64,000 bases of DNA, taken from NCBI RefSeq assembly GCF_009735585.1, contig NZ_VJVW01000001.1, positions 828,156 to 892,155 of the forward strand, in the 5' to 3' direction. Below are positions 26,038 through 36,197 of this stretch, piece after piece. The notes under the pieces are model-generated. The model was not told the DNA's origin. It searched no databases and saw only the letters and a list, made by a program, of their open reading frames with translations. The translations under genes and the position numbers were made by a program. This stretch comes from Christiangramia aestuarii. Lineage in GTDB: Bacteria > Bacteroidota > Bacteroidia > Flavobacteriales > Flavobacteriaceae. Numbering within the stretch: the first letter of the stretch is position 1; every line of letters starts with the position of its first letter.

Positions 26038-28887
26038 ATGAGAACAGATTCTTTTGCATTACGTCACATAGGTCCTAAGGAGGAAAATCTACAGGAAATG
26101 TTGGACACTATCGGCGTTGAGTCTATAGAGCAATTAATTTACGAAACCCTGCCCGATGACATTCGTTTGCACAGCCCGCTAAACTTGCCGAAGGCGATGA
26201 GCGAAAATCAATATGCAGAGCACATTAAAAAGCTTTCTGAAAAGAACAAGGTTTATAAAACCTATATTGGTTTAGGCTACCATCAGGCGATTTTACCCGC
26301 TGTTATTCAAAGAAACGTACTTGAAAACCCGGGATGGTATACTGCCTATACTCCTTACCAGGCAGAAATTGCTCAGGGAAGACTGGAAGCGCTGTTGAAT
26401 TTCCAAACCATGGTAAGCGACCTTACCGGGATGGAGATCGCCAATGCTTCTCTTCTGGATGAATCTACGGCAGCCGCTGAAGCGATGGCTTTGCTATATG
26501 CTGTTAGAGATAGAAAACAGAAGAAAAATGATGTAAATAAGTTTTTTGTTTCTCAACAAACCTTGCCTCAAACCATTTCCTTAATGGAAACGAGGGCAGA
26601 TTTCCTTGGGATCGAAATGATCGTGGGAGACCATGAGGAATTCGATTTTTCTGAAGATTTCTTTGGAGCGCTGGTTCAGTATCCTGGAAAATTCGGACAG
26701 ATTTTCAATTATGGAGAATTTATTGAAAACTGCCATAATGCAGGTATCAAAACCGCGTTTGCCGCAGACATCCTTGGCCTGGTAAAACTTCAGGCTCCTG
26801 GAGAACTGGGTGTGGATGTTGTAGTTGGAACCACACAAAGATTCGGGATCCCGCTTGGGTACGGAGGTCCTCACGCGGCATTTTTTGCTACTAAAGAAGA
26901 ATATAAGCGTAACCTTCCGGGAAGGATCATTGGGATCACCAAAGACCTTGACGGGAACAACGCTTTAAGAATGGCTCTCCAAACCAGGGAGCAACATATA
27001 AAAAGAGACAAGGCGACTTCGAACATCTGTACCGCCCAGGTTTTGCTAGCGGTAATGGCCGGAATGTATGCCGTATATCACGGTCCTAAAGGTCTCGAAT
27101 ATATCGCCAATACCGTTCATTCAACCACGGTTGCTCTTGAGGACAGCCTAAAGCAGCTCGGGTTTGAACAATTGAACTCTGCATATTTTGATACCCTTCA
27201 CATTAAGGCCGATGCCTCTAAACTGAAGGAGATCGCTGAAAGAAACGAGATCAATTTCTATTACCCAGATGCTGAAAGTGCCTGTATCTCGATCAATGAG
27301 ACCACAACCTTAGATGACCTGAACGCGATCATCGCTGTATTTGCTGAACTTGCTACTAAGGAAGCGAAAGAAGTAACCGAGCTTCCGGGAAGAACTGCCA
27401 TTCCCGAAAGTCTTGAAAGAAAGACCGATTTCCTCACCCACGAGGTTTTCAATCTGTATCATTCAGAAACTGAATTGATGCGATACATCAAAAAACTGGA
27501 GCGCAAGGATCTTTCTTTGAATCACTCCATGATCTCTCTTGGCTCCTGTACTATGAAGTTGAATGCAGCTTCAGAAATGCTTCCGCTAAGTAACCCGCAG
27601 TGGGGTAATCTTCATCCTTTTGTTCCTGTAGAGCAGGCCGAAGGATACCAGACCGTTCTTAAGGAACTTGAGCATCAGCTCACCGAGATCACCGGTTTTT
27701 CAGCCACCTCTCTTCAGCCAAATTCTGGTGCACAGGGAGAATATGCGGGATTAATGGTGATTAGAGCTTACCACGAGGCAAATGGCGAAGGCCACAGAAA
27801 CGTATGTTTGATCCCTTCTTCCGCTCATGGAACCAACCCTGCTTCAGCAGTGATGGCCGGGATGAAAGTAGTGGTAACCAAAGCTTCTGAAAACGGAAAT
27901 ATCGATGTTGACGATCTTAGAGAAAAGGCATTGAAGTATAAGGATAATCTTGCCGCTTTGATGGTAACCTATCCATCTACCCACGGGGTATTCGAATCGG
28001 CTATTCGTGAGATCACCAATATCATCCACGAGAATGGCGGACAGGTTTATATGGACGGGGCAAATATGAACGCGCAGGTAGGATTGACCAACCCGGGAAG
28101 GATTGGAGCTGACGTATGTCACCTCAACCTTCATAAAACCTTTGCTATCCCTCACGGAGGTGGTGGCCCTGGAGTTGGACCAATTTGTGTTGCTGAACAG
28201 TTAAAACCATTCCTTCCGGGGAACCCTGTAATAAAAACAGGTGGAGAAAAGGCTATTGGCGCTATTTCTTCTGCTCCATGGGGTTCAGCACTGGTATGCC
28301 TTATTTCTTATGGGTATATCAAGATGCTTGGAACCGGTGGACTTCAGAAATCTACAGAATACGCGATCCTGAACGCTAATTATATAAAAGAAAGACTAAA
28401 GGGTCATTATAAAACACTTTACTCCGGAGAAAGAGGAAGAGCAGCCCACGAGATGATCATCGACTGCCGTCCTTTTAAAGAAAAAGGGATCGAAGTGGTA
28501 GATATCGCCAAAAGGCTAATAGATTATGGCTTCCACGCTCCTACGGTATCATTCCCGGTAGCAGGAACCATGATGATCGAGCCTACCGAAAGCGAAAGCA
28601 AACCTGAACTTGACAGGTTCTGTGAAGCCCTAATCTCTATTCGTGAGGAAATTGACGAAGTGAGTGCAGATGAACCTAACAATGTTCTTAAGAACGCTCC
28701 GCACACGATACATATGCTAACTTCAGACGAATGGAAGTTACCTTATTCCAGAGAAAAGGCAGCTTACCCACTGGAGCATCTTCATGATAATAAATTCTGG
28801 CCTAGCGTGAGAAGAGTAGATGAGGCATTTGGTGACAGGAACCTGATGTGTACCTGCCCTCCAACCGAGGAATACGCCGAGGCATAG
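26038..28887 (+). CDS. gcvP: Glycine dehydrogenase (decarboxylating), P-protein
   Basis: 949 residues from ATG 26038; an ATG at 25990 would add 16 residues that lie over the promoter-like TATTTTCG (26001-26008). N-terminal [17 protein letters not shown] is typical. The single long chain holds both halves of the P-protein; the PLP lysine is Lys700 in [18 protein letters not shown]. It decarboxylates glycine and loads the aminomethyl group on lipoyl-GcvH. GcvH and GcvT are not in the window. A perfect hairpin terminator follows. No glycine riboswitch pattern was seen upstream. Confidence 0.97.
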   Translation: MRTDSFALRHIGPKEENLQEMLDTIGVESIEQLIYETLPDDIRLHSPLNLPKAMSENQYAEHIKKLSEKNKVYKTYIGLGYHQAILPAVIQRNVLENPGWYTAYTPYQAEIAQGRLEALLNFQTMVSDLTGMEIANASLLDESTAAAEAMALLYAVRDRKQKKNDVNKFFVSQQTLPQTISLMETRADFLGIEMIVGDHEEFDFSEDFFGALVQYPGKFGQIFNYGEFIENCHNAGIKTAFAADILGLVKLQAPGELGVDVVVGTTQRFGIPLGYGGPHAAFFATKEEYKRNLPGRIIGITKDLDGNNALRMALQTREQHIKRDKATSNICTAQVLLAVMAGMYAVYHGPKGLEYIANTVHSTTVALEDSLKQLGFEQLNSAYFDTLHIKADASKLKEIAERNEINFYYPDAESACISINETTTLDDLNAIIAVFAELATKEAKEVTELPGRTAIPESLERKTDFLTHEVFNLYHSETELMRYIKKLERKDLSLNHSMISLGSCTMKLNAASEMLPLSNPQWGNLHPFVPVEQAEGYQTVLKELEHQLTEITGFSATSLQPNSGAQGEYAGLMVIRAYHEANGEGHRNVCLIPSSAHGTNPASAVMAGMKVVVTKASENGNIDVDDLREKALKYKDNLAALMVTYPSTHGVFESAIREITNIIHENGGQVYMDGANMNAQVGLTNPGRIGADVCHLNLHKTFAIPHGGGGPGVGPICVAEQLKPFLPGNPVIKTGGEKAIGAISSAPWGSALVCLISYGYIKMLGTGGLQKSTEYAILNANYIKERLKGHYKTLYSGERGRAAHEMIIDCRPFKEKGIEVVDIAKRLIDYGFHAPTVSFPVAGTMMIEPTESESKPELDRFCEALISIREEIDEVSADEPNNVLKNAPHTIHMLTSDEWKLPYSREKAAYPLEHLHDNKFWPSVRRVDEAFGDRNLMCTCPPTEEYAEA

Positions 28888-28907
28888 CCCGGAATTTAAA
28901 GACAAAT

Positions 28908-28938
28908 TAAAAAACCTGTCAATTGACAGGTTTTTTTT
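28908..28938 (+). terminator. Terminator after gcvP
   Basis: AAAACCTGTC (28911-28920), AATT loop, GACAGGTTTT (28925-28934) and a run of eight T in all. Strong intrinsic terminator. Confidence 0.92.
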
Positions 28939-29011
28939 CGACCAAAAAATTAGCTATTTTAAGCCACTTATTTACTAATTATTTAAATTGCAATCCCAAG
29001 CACTGAGTCAG

Positions 29012-30073
29012 ATGAAATGTAAAATAACCGGAACCGGAAGTTATATCCCAAATGTTATCACGAAAAATGCTGACTTTGATCAACATGAATTTTATAATCT
29101 TGACGGATCTAATTTCCCTCATGATAACGAAACTACCATCAGGAAGTTCAAAGCCATCACAGGTATCAAGGAGAGACGCTATCTGGATGAGAACCTTAAC
29201 ACTTCAGATATTGCGGTGATCGCAAGTCAAAAAGCGATCGAAAGTTCGGGTATAGATCCTGAAACTTTGGATTATATTATCGTTGCTCACAATTATGGTG
29301 ATGTGAAGACCAATTCTATACAGAGCGACACAGTACCTAGTCTTGCTACCAGGGTAAAATCTCACCTAAGGATAAAAAATCCTAAATGTGTTGGTTACGA
29401 TTTATTATTTGGATGTCCGGGTTGGATAGAAGGACTTATACAGGCACAGGCTTTTATAAAGTCTGGGATTGCTAAAAAATGTCTTGTTATAGGAGCAGAA
29501 GCTCTTTCACGTGTCGTTGACAAACATGATCGGGACTCGATGATCTTTTCAGATGGAGCTGGAGCAGTTATTCTGGAAGCCAGCGACGACGAAGAATCCG
29601 GAATTCTTTCGCATGAATCGGCTACCTTTTCTTTTAAGGAATCAGATTATATCTATTTTGGGAAGTCAAACCACTCTAGCGCACCTGAAGAAATCCGGTA
29701 CATTAAAATGCACGGAAGAAAGATCTATGAATTCGCTCTGGTGAACGTACCTAAGGCGATGAAAGAATGCCTTGAGAACAGCGGAAAGGATATCAAAGAT
29801 CTTAAGAAAGTATTTATACATCAGGCCAACGAAAAAATGGATGATGCCATTATCCAGCGTTTTTATAAACTTCATGGAATGACTCCACCGGAGGGAGTAA
29901 TGCCAATGACCATCCAGGAGTTAGGGAACAGCAGCGTGGCCACTGTGCCTACCCTTTATGATTTGGTATTAAGAGGTGAAATTGAAGGCCAGAAACTTCA
30001 GAAAGGAGATATAGTCATGTTCGCAAGTGTAGGTGCCGGAATGAACATTAATGCGATCACTTACCAGGTCTAG
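29012..30073 (+). CDS. 3-oxoacyl-ACP synthase III-like enzyme
   Basis: 353 residues from ATG 29012. Thiolase fold of the KAS III (FabH) family with a complete triad: Cys135 in FGCPGWIEG, His270 in FIHQANEKM and Asn306 in ELGNSSVAT; GDIVMFASVGAGM near the end is also typical. FabH starts fatty acid synthesis from acetyl-CoA. This copy is larger than E. coli FabH (about 317) and lies not with fab genes but with a methyltransferase (1 base downstream) and a glycosyltransferase, so it may make a special acyl chain instead. Confidence 0.82.
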   Translation: MKCKITGTGSYIPNVITKNADFDQHEFYNLDGSNFPHDNETTIRKFKAITGIKERRYLDENLNTSDIAVIASQKAIESSGIDPETLDYIIVAHNYGDVKTNSIQSDTVPSLATRVKSHLRIKNPKCVGYDLLFGCPGWIEGLIQAQAFIKSGIAKKCLVIGAEALSRVVDKHDRDSMIFSDGAGAVILEASDDEESGILSHESATFSFKESDYIYFGKSNHSSAPEEIRYIKMHGRKIYEFALVNVPKAMKECLENSGKDIKDLKKVFIHQANEKMDDAIIQRFYKLHGMTPPEGVMPMTIQELGNSSVATVPTLYDLVLRGEIEGQKLQKGDIVMFASVGAGMNINAITYQV

Positions 30074-30074
30074 A

Positions 30075-30599
30075 ATGTACGAGAATAGTTTTCCCGAGAA
30101 ACGTTATAAAAAGACCCTCGAATTCCTAAAGGACGTTGCTCCACCCCCGGCCCGGATCCTGGACCTGGGAGTAAAGAATCCTTTTACCTATCTCATGAAA
30201 GATGAGGGTTATAAAGTAGATAACACCTCTGGAGAAGATCTCGATGAAGATCTTACCGCGGTAAAGAATGAAGAATTCGACATTGTTACCGCTTTTGAGA
30301 TTTTCGAGCATTTATTGGCTCCATATAATATCCTTAAAGAGATAAAGGCAGATAAGCTCATTGCCAGCGTGCCTTTAAAACTATGGTTTTCGCCGGCCTA
30401 TCGAAGCAAAACCGATAAATGGGACCGTCATTACCATGAGTTCGAATCCTGGCAGTTCGACTGGCTTTTGGAAAAGAGCGGATGGGAGATCAAAAAAAGC
30501 ATTCAGTGGGCTCACCCAGTGAACAAGATCGGCTTTCGCCCTATTCTTCGGAAATTTACTCCAAGATATTATGCTGTTTATGCAGAAAGGATAAAATAA
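30075..30599 (+). CDS. Class I SAM-dependent methyltransferase-like protein
   Basis: 174 residues from ATG 30075, one base after the ketoacyl synthase stop. The SAM-binding region is ARILDLGVKNPFTYLM, then DIVTAFEIFEHLLAPYNIL, the usual acidic motif and post-motif of methyltransferase-11/23 types. The glycine loop has only one Gly (DLGVKNPF), so binding may be weakened. C-terminal part is rich in W and aromatic residues. Substrate unknown; probably acts with the neighbours. Confidence 0.7.
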   Translation: MYENSFPEKRYKKTLEFLKDVAPPPARILDLGVKNPFTYLMKDEGYKVDNTSGEDLDEDLTAVKNEEFDIVTAFEIFEHLLAPYNILKEIKADKLIASVPLKLWFSPAYRSKTDKWDRHYHEFESWQFDWLLEKSGWEIKKSIQWAHPVNKIGFRPILRKFTPRYYAVYAERIK

Positions 30600-30651
30600 G
30601 GCTTCTCTTTCTAAAATCATATCTTAGCATTCTTAATCAATATTCGGCTTT

Positions 30652-31500
30652 TTGAGGATCTATATTGTCATACCGGCGCATAACGAGGGTGGTTTTATTG
30701 GCCAGACCCTGGAATCGCTTACCCAGCAAACTTTATTGCCCACTCGCATCGTAGTGGTAGACGACGGTTCTACAGACAATACTTCAGAAATCGTAAAATC
30801 TTTCACCGACAAGTTCGATTATATAGAGCTGGTCCAGAACAGCGCCTCTGGAGAACATGCTCCGGGCAGTAAGGTGATCAATGCTTTTTATAAAGGTTAT
30901 TACCGGCTTGATGACAATTTTGATGTGATCTGTAAATTCGACGCCGACCTTATTTTCCCCGAAAACTACTTGGAAAAGATCGCCTCTTATTTCGAGATCG
31001 ATCCGCAGGCAGGAATGGCAGGTGGATTTTGCAGTATTCAGAGAAAAGATCAATGGATCCCGGAGAACTTAACCGGAAAAGATCATATTCGTGGTGCTTT
31101 AAAGGCCTACCGTAAACATTGTTTTATTCAGATTGGCGAATTAAAACCAGCGATGGGCTGGGATACCGCAGATGAGCTCCTGGCGAGGTTTCACGGATGG
31201 AAAGTGATTACAGACGAAACTTTATTAGTGAGACACCTCAGGCCTACCGGAATGAACTACTTCGAACATTCAGGACGCAAACAGGGCGAGGCCTTTTACC
31301 GGCTTAGGTACGGAACCTTGCTCAGCCTTATTGCCTCTGCCAAGCTCGCGGCAATGAAGGCGAATCCCTTCGCTTTTCTCCATTATATATCGGGCTACTT
31401 CAATGCCAAAAACAAAAAACGACCTTTTCTCGTTTCGGAAGAAGAAGGCCGTTTTATTAGAAAATTGCGTTGGGCGAACATTCGAAAGAAATTCGCCTAG
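30652..31500 (+). CDS. Family 2 glycosyltransferase
   Basis: 282 residues. GT-A fold: IYIVIPAHNEGGFIGQTLESL, then VVVDDGSTDNTSE and the metal-binding FDADLIFPENYL. The start is TTG at 30652: an in-frame stop lies at 30634-30636 and no ATG is found between. The C-terminal half has GWDTADELLARFHGWKV and HLRPTGMNYF, usual in GT2 enzymes that add sugars to lipid carriers or surface glycans. No membrane segment is evident. It follows the ketoacyl synthase and methyltransferase on the same strand and ends 3 bases before the convergent pafA stop. Confidence 0.82.
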   Translation: MRIYIVIPAHNEGGFIGQTLESLTQQTLLPTRIVVVDDGSTDNTSEIVKSFTDKFDYIELVQNSASGEHAPGSKVINAFYKGYYRLDDNFDVICKFDADLIFPENYLEKIASYFEIDPQAGMAGGFCSIQRKDQWIPENLTGKDHIRGALKAYRKHCFIQIGELKPAMGWDTADELLARFHGWKVITDETLLVRHLRPTGMNYFEHSGRKQGEAFYRLRYGTLLSLIASAKLAAMKANPFAFLHYISGYFNAKNKKRPFLVSEEEGRFIRKLRWANIRKKFA

Positions 31501-31503
31501 GTT

Positions 31504-33135
31504 TTACTTATCCAGCATTATATATAAAGGTTTACCGGTTGCCGCATTTGGGAATGCGATGCCCAGTAAGGCCGAAATAGTTGGAGCTATATCATTAATG
31601 TAGGCTTCAGAATAGGTACTTCCCTTCTTTATCCCTTTTCCGAAGAAAATAAGAGGTGCATGGGTATCGTATGAAAATCCACTACCATGAGTGGTTCCGG
31701 TCTCCGGGAAGACTATAAACCCGGGATCCAATACATATACCAGGTCACCACTTCGCTTCTGGTGGTATCCATTCTCGATAAGACTTCCTATACCTTTATC
31801 GAAAGACCCGCTTTCCAGTTGTTCCCTGGTGAAAACCCTGGAAATATTATCCTGCTGAAGTATAAAATGAGAAAGCTTTTCCTGAAGTTCCCTTGAATCC
31901 AGTTTCTTTTTCTGCAATTCTTCGTAGTTAAAGAAAACCTGGTTATTCGAGATATTTTCGATCAAGTCTTCTGAATTGAATTCTTCAGAAACAAATTTCC
32001 CTATTCTCGAGATAAGATCTGAATCGCTGAAATTCCCGGCTGGGATCTTTCTGGATTTCAAATAATTCGGCACGTCTACCGCACCATGATCTGCTGTAAG
32101 AAATACCGTGTACTCTCCTTCACCAACATTCTGGTCCAGATATTTAAGGACATCGGCAATGGCAAGATCCAATCTAATATAGGTGTCCTGAACCTCCTTT
32201 GAATTGACACCGAAATTATGGCCTACATAATCTGTACTCGAAAAACTCAGGGTAAGTACATCTGTAATATCGTCCTGCCCGAGAGACTCCCCTTTTATCG
32301 CCGCCTTGGCAAATTCAGCCGTAAGATCATTCCCAAAAGGTGTCGCTTTAATAAGGTTATAATTCCCATTATCGGCAGCTAGCTTTTTAAGGTCATAGGG
32401 GAAAGTGGCAGTTTCCTTTCCGTTAAATCCACCTTCAAAATCGTTGGCATCCACACCACTTTCCGAGTAAGTGGAAATTTCTCTTAAAGGCTCCCAGGTC
32501 TTCAGGTAAGATTCTGCCCTATCTGAAGCATTGAATTTCTGGACCCATTCCGGAAGCTCCTGCATATAATAAGTACTGGTGATCCAGTTGGCTTCGCTTC
32601 CTCCCTCGAACCAGTATGCAGCGTTGGCGGTATGCCCGGCCGGAAGTATCGCACCGCGGTCCTTCAGCGCCACCCCAATGGTCTTTCCTTTCATCTGGGT
32701 ATGCAGCCTGTTCTCATCGGCAAAGGTGGTGGAAAGCATCCTGTTTGGCGACATCTCCCCGGCCCTGGTTTGAGTTCCCACAGACTTAACGGAAGAATCG
32801 TTCACACAATAAACGAACTGTCCCTCAAATTTATTGAACCAGCTATTGCTTATGATTCCATGATATGCCGGGGTGGTTCCGGTAAAAACCGAAGCGTGCC
32901 CGGGGCCGGTATAGGTAGGCACATAATTAAAATGCGTGTTCTTAAAGGTATATCCATTATTTACCAGTCTTTTAAAACCATCGTTTCCAAACTGGTCCCA
33001 GAACCTGGTCAAATAATCATATCTCATCTGGTCTACCACGATCCCAACGACCAGCTTTGGTTTTTCATTTACTATTTGCGCATTCAGCGATCCTAAACAA
33101 ACAAGGAAACTAAATGCTAATAAATATCGTTTCAT
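31504..33135 (-). CDS. pafA: PafA-type alkaline phosphatase
   Basis: 543 residues from ATG 33135, which gives a clean signal peptide (MKRYLLAFSFLVCLGSLNAQ). Alkaline phosphatase superfamily core: VVGIVVDQMRYDYL with metal-binding Asp35, YVPTYTGPGHASVFTG with the nucleophilic Thr, FLTADHGAVDVP and GIGKG. PafA is a periplasmic monoesterase that releases phosphate from many substrates and is active even when phosphate is plentiful, a known trait of Bacteroidota. It is divergent from mlaE. Confidence 0.88.
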   Translation of the reverse strand: MKRYLLAFSFLVCLGSLNAQIVNEKPKLVVGIVVDQMRYDYLTRFWDQFGNDGFKRLVNNGYTFKNTHFNYVPTYTGPGHASVFTGTTPAYHGIISNSWFNKFEGQFVYCVNDSSVKSVGTQTRAGEMSPNRMLSTTFADENRLHTQMKGKTIGVALKDRGAILPAGHTANAAYWFEGGSEANWITSTYYMQELPEWVQKFNASDRAESYLKTWEPLREISTYSESGVDANDFEGGFNGKETATFPYDLKKLAADNGNYNLIKATPFGNDLTAEFAKAAIKGESLGQDDITDVLTLSFSSTDYVGHNFGVNSKEVQDTYIRLDLAIADVLKYLDQNVGEGEYTVFLTADHGAVDVPNYLKSRKIPAGNFSDSDLISRIGKFVSEEFNSEDLIENISNNQVFFNYEELQKKKLDSRELQEKLSHFILQQDNISRVFTREQLESGSFDKGIGSLIENGYHQKRSGDLVYVLDPGFIVFPETGTTHGSGFSYDTHAPLIFFGKGIKKGSTYSEAYINDIAPTISALLGIAFPNAATGKPLYIMLDK

Positions 33136-33251
33136 GAGGTCAAGTTTTATGATACAGCGCAAAAATACTAAACTTCAAACGCTAAAGTTTAATTAAGCCT
33201 TAAATACTTTAGACCGAAATTTTAGTATTTTAGCTTTTCAAAATTCAATTA

Positions 33252-33989
33252 ATGACCTACCTGCACTCCATTGGGGAATATTTTTTAATGCTTAAGGGAG
33301 TTTTTGGCCGGATGACCAAAGGTTCAGTTCTCAGAAGTCTTATTTTCAAAGAAATCGATGAGTTGATCATGGGCTCGATGGGGATCGTCGCATTCCTTTC
33401 ATTTTTTATTGGTGCCGTAGTTGCCATTCAGACCGCATTAAACCTGAACAATCCACTTATTCCAAAGTCACTAGTGGCTTACGCAGCAAGGCAGTCGGTA
33501 ATTCTTGAATTCGCTCCTACCTTTATCTCCATAATCATGGCAGGAAAGGTTGGTTCTTTTATCACTTCGAGTATTGGTTCCATGAGGGTAACCGAACAGA
33601 TAGACGCTCTGGAGGTAATGGGAATAAACTCCAAGAATTACCTCATTTTTCCAAAGATCATCGCCATGCTAACCTACCCGTTCGTAATTGCGATTTCTAT
33701 GTTCCTGGGAATCCTGGGTGCTTATACCGCGGCGGTTCTGGGCGGCTTTGTAACCTCAGACCAGTTCATCACCGGATTGCAGGATGAGTTTATCCCATTC
33801 CATCTGACTTACGCCTTTATCAAGACATTCCTGTTCGCATTTATATTAGCAACCGTACCCGCATACCACGGATATTACATGAAAGGTGGAGCCCTGGAAG
33901 TGGGAGAAGCCTCTACAACTTCCTTCGTATGGACCAGTGTGGTCTTAATCGTAACAAACTATGCAGTTACACAACTCTTATTAAGCTAA
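33252..33989 (+). CDS. mlaE: MlaE-type ABC transporter permease
   Basis: 245 residues with five or more hydrophobic segments and the MlaE/DUF140 signature GSMRVTEQIDALEVMGI, plus FIISFSS-like entry and TVPAYHGYYMKGGALEVGEA. MlaE forms the inner-membrane core of the system that keeps the outer membrane asymmetric by moving phospholipids. The ATPase gene mlaF follows after 4 bases. mlaD-type substrate-binding genes are not visible in the window. Confidence 0.9.
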   Translation: MTYLHSIGEYFLMLKGVFGRMTKGSVLRSLIFKEIDELIMGSMGIVAFLSFFIGAVVAIQTALNLNNPLIPKSLVAYAARQSVILEFAPTFISIIMAGKVGSFITSSIGSMRVTEQIDALEVMGINSKNYLIFPKIIAMLTYPFVIAISMFLGILGAYTAAVLGGFVTSDQFITGLQDEFIPFHLTYAFIKTFLFAFILATVPAYHGYYMKGGALEVGEASTTSFVWTSVVLIVTNYAVTQLLLS

Positions 33990-33993
33990 AGCA

Positions 33994-34758
33994 ATGATAC
34001 AGGTAAAGAATTTACATAAAGGATTCAATGAGCAGGAAGTTCTTAAGGGTATAAACTACACCTTTGAAAGGGGTAAAACCAATCTTATCATTGGCCAGTC
34101 GGGATCGGGAAAAAGTGTGTTCTTAAAATGCATGCTTGGATTGTTCAAGCCAGATGAAGGTACGATCGAATATGATCAAAAGCCCTACTCTACTTTTTCA
34201 GATGAAGAGCAAAGAGAGCTAAGAACCGAAATGGGAATGCTTTTCCAGGGAGGTGCATTGTTCGATTCTATGAACGTTGAGGAGAACGTGATGTTCCCCC
34301 TGAAGATGTTCACCAAGCAGCGAAAGAGCGATATGCTTAAACGTGTTCATGAAGTACTTGAAAGAGTTAACCTGGAAGGCACGGGTAACAAAATGCCTTC
34401 AGAAATAAGTGGCGGGATGCAGAAGCGCGTGGCCATTGCCCGCGCGATTGTGAACAAACCAAAGTATCTTTTTTGCGATGAACCTAACTCTGGACTGGAC
34501 CCTCAAACCGCTACGGTGATAGATAACCTCATCATGGACCTTACCCACGAGAACGATATTACAACGGTACTAATTACTCACGATATGAACTCGGTCCTGG
34601 AAATAGGTGAACGAATCGCTTTTTTAAAGGATGGCGTTTTGGCCTGGAAAGGAACCAAGGATGAGATCTTTAAGACCGATGACCAGGCCGTTACTGAATT
34701 CGTTTACTCCTCCAATCTTTTCCAGAAAGTAAGAGTTGCCCAGCAGAAAGGAATTTAA
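33994..34758 (+). CDS. mlaF: MlaF-type ABC transporter ATP-binding protein
   Basis: 254 residues. Walker A GQSGSGKS at about 34-41, the unusual signature ISGGMQKRVAIARAI (GGM instead of GGQ, typical for MlaF), Walker B YLFCDEPNSGLDP and the switch His in LLITHDM. It powers lipid transport by MlaE. Its stop is separated by only 2 bases from the convergent DUF389 stop. Confidence 0.92.
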   Translation: MIQVKNLHKGFNEQEVLKGINYTFERGKTNLIIGQSGSGKSVFLKCMLGLFKPDEGTIEYDQKPYSTFSDEEQRELRTEMGMLFQGGALFDSMNVEENVMFPLKMFTKQRKSDMLKRVHEVLERVNLEGTGNKMPSEISGGMQKRVAIARAIVNKPKYLFCDEPNSGLDPQTATVIDNLIMDLTHENDITTVLITHDMNSVLEIGERIAFLKDGVLAWKGTKDEIFKTDDQAVTEFVYSSNLFQKVRVAQQKGI

Positions 34759-34760
34759 TT

Positions 34761-36194
34761 CTAGCGTACATTTTTAATGGCAAGCGTATCCAGCTTGAGC
34801 CTTACTTTCATCCATTCTGCGAACTTATTCTGAGCTTCGGCGAGTTCAGCGTTCTTCAGTTTAGAATCCCAGGTAACCGTGAAAGTAGGAATGGTATCCA
34901 GTTTTTCGAAGTTGGTAGTTATCAGGTTAGAATATCCTATTTGTTCAATATTCTCATAATTGATCTTGGCTTCCCTGCTCAGGTCTGAAAATGAAAACAC
35001 ATCTCCCCTGTATTTGGATAGTTCACTTTCCAGAAGCTCTATACGCTTATCTTTATCCTCAAGGGCCTCCTGATTCTTTACGTAAAGATCTTCAAGGATA
35101 CCGCTTCTTAACTCGGTAGACAGACGGTCTATATCCTGGGTTTGATCTACTCCCTGATGAACTATGATCTTAGATTCCTTTAAAGCCTCAATATCCTGTA
35201 GTTTTTGCTGCCAGGTCTGGATGATAGCCGTAGGAACCGTGTTTCCTATCATATAAATATCGATGGTCTTATTCTTATAATCGCTGGTAGATTTGAGCAC
35301 CTCGGCTCCGGCAAAGCTCACCGTTTCCGAAAGGAATTCCCTGGCCTTACTTTCAAAAACCTGTTTTCTAAGCAGCATCACGAACAGGATCACACTTGGG
35401 ATCATGACAATAAGAGCAATTGTAGATGCAATCTGGGCGATACGTCTCCTTCTTTTACTATTGGCATATTTCACTAAAGGGAAACCTAATAGTTTAACCA
35501 CTACAAAAGTTGACAGGGCGATAAAAACAGCATTAATGGAAAAAAGGTAAAGGGCGCCCAAAGCGAACTCCCATTTGGCATTGGCTATCCCGTAACCAAC
35601 CGTACATAATGGAGGCATAAGTGCTGTCGCGATCGCAACCCCAAGGATCACACTCGCTATGGTCCCCCGTTTGGTCTTGGCAATGATAAGCGCCAGCCCA
35701 CCAAAAATAGCCAGCAGGACATCCAGAATCGTAGGATAGGTCCTGGCTACCAGTTCCGGAGTTTCTTCCTTTACTGGGGAAATAAAGAAATAGATGGAGG
35801 CAGTAATAACACTTAGGCCCACCATGATGCCCAGATTCACGAAAGAACGTCTTAGCGTATCCACATCATTTATCGCCACGGCCATTCCTACACCAACGAT
35901 AGGTCCCATTAAAGGAGAAATAAGCATGGCACCAATAACTACTGCGGTGCTGCTAACATTTAAACCTATAGAAGCGACAAAGATGGAGAATATAAGGATC
36001 CACGCATTATGCCCTTTAAAGGAAATATCCTTCTTAACGGCTTCTACCGTAGATTCCCTGTCTGTATTTTCATGGATGTCTAAAAGGCGGCTAATGAAGC
36101 TCCTCGCCTTTTTCTGAATTTCTTTAGCATCTTCTCTCAGGTTATCCTTTGCCGGAAGTTTCCCCTGGGAATCTTTATTTTCTGTTTTTGCCAT
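34761..36194 (-). CDS. DUF389 family membrane protein
   Basis: 477 residues: a soluble N-terminal part (about 1-60), then membrane segments with the DUF389 core (AVVIGAMLISPLMGPIVGVGMAVA, IATALMPPLCTVGYGIA) and a long C-terminal soluble region with a coiled-coil-like stretch (LYVKNQEALEDKDKRIELLESELSKY). The family has no firm role; it is widespread in marine bacteria. It is 3 bases downstream of manC. Confidence 0.88.
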   Translation of the reverse strand: MAKTENKDSQGKLPAKDNLREDAKEIQKKARSFISRLLDIHENTDRESTVEAVKKDISFKGHNAWILIFSIFVASIGLNVSSTAVVIGAMLISPLMGPIVGVGMAVAINDVDTLRRSFVNLGIMVGLSVITASIYFFISPVKEETPELVARTYPTILDVLLAIFGGLALIIAKTKRGTIASVILGVAIATALMPPLCTVGYGIANAKWEFALGALYLFSINAVFIALSTFVVVKLLGFPLVKYANSKRRRRIAQIASTIALIVMIPSVILFVMLLRKQVFESKAREFLSETVSFAGAEVLKSTSDYKNKTIDIYMIGNTVPTAIIQTWQQKLQDIEALKESKIIVHQGVDQTQDIDRLSTELRSGILEDLYVKNQEALEDKDKRIELLESELSKYRGDVFSFSDLSREAKINYENIEQIGYSNLITTNFEKLDTIPTFTVTWDSKLKNAELAEAQNKFAEWMKVRLKLDTLAIKNVR

Positions 36195-36197
36195 GTA

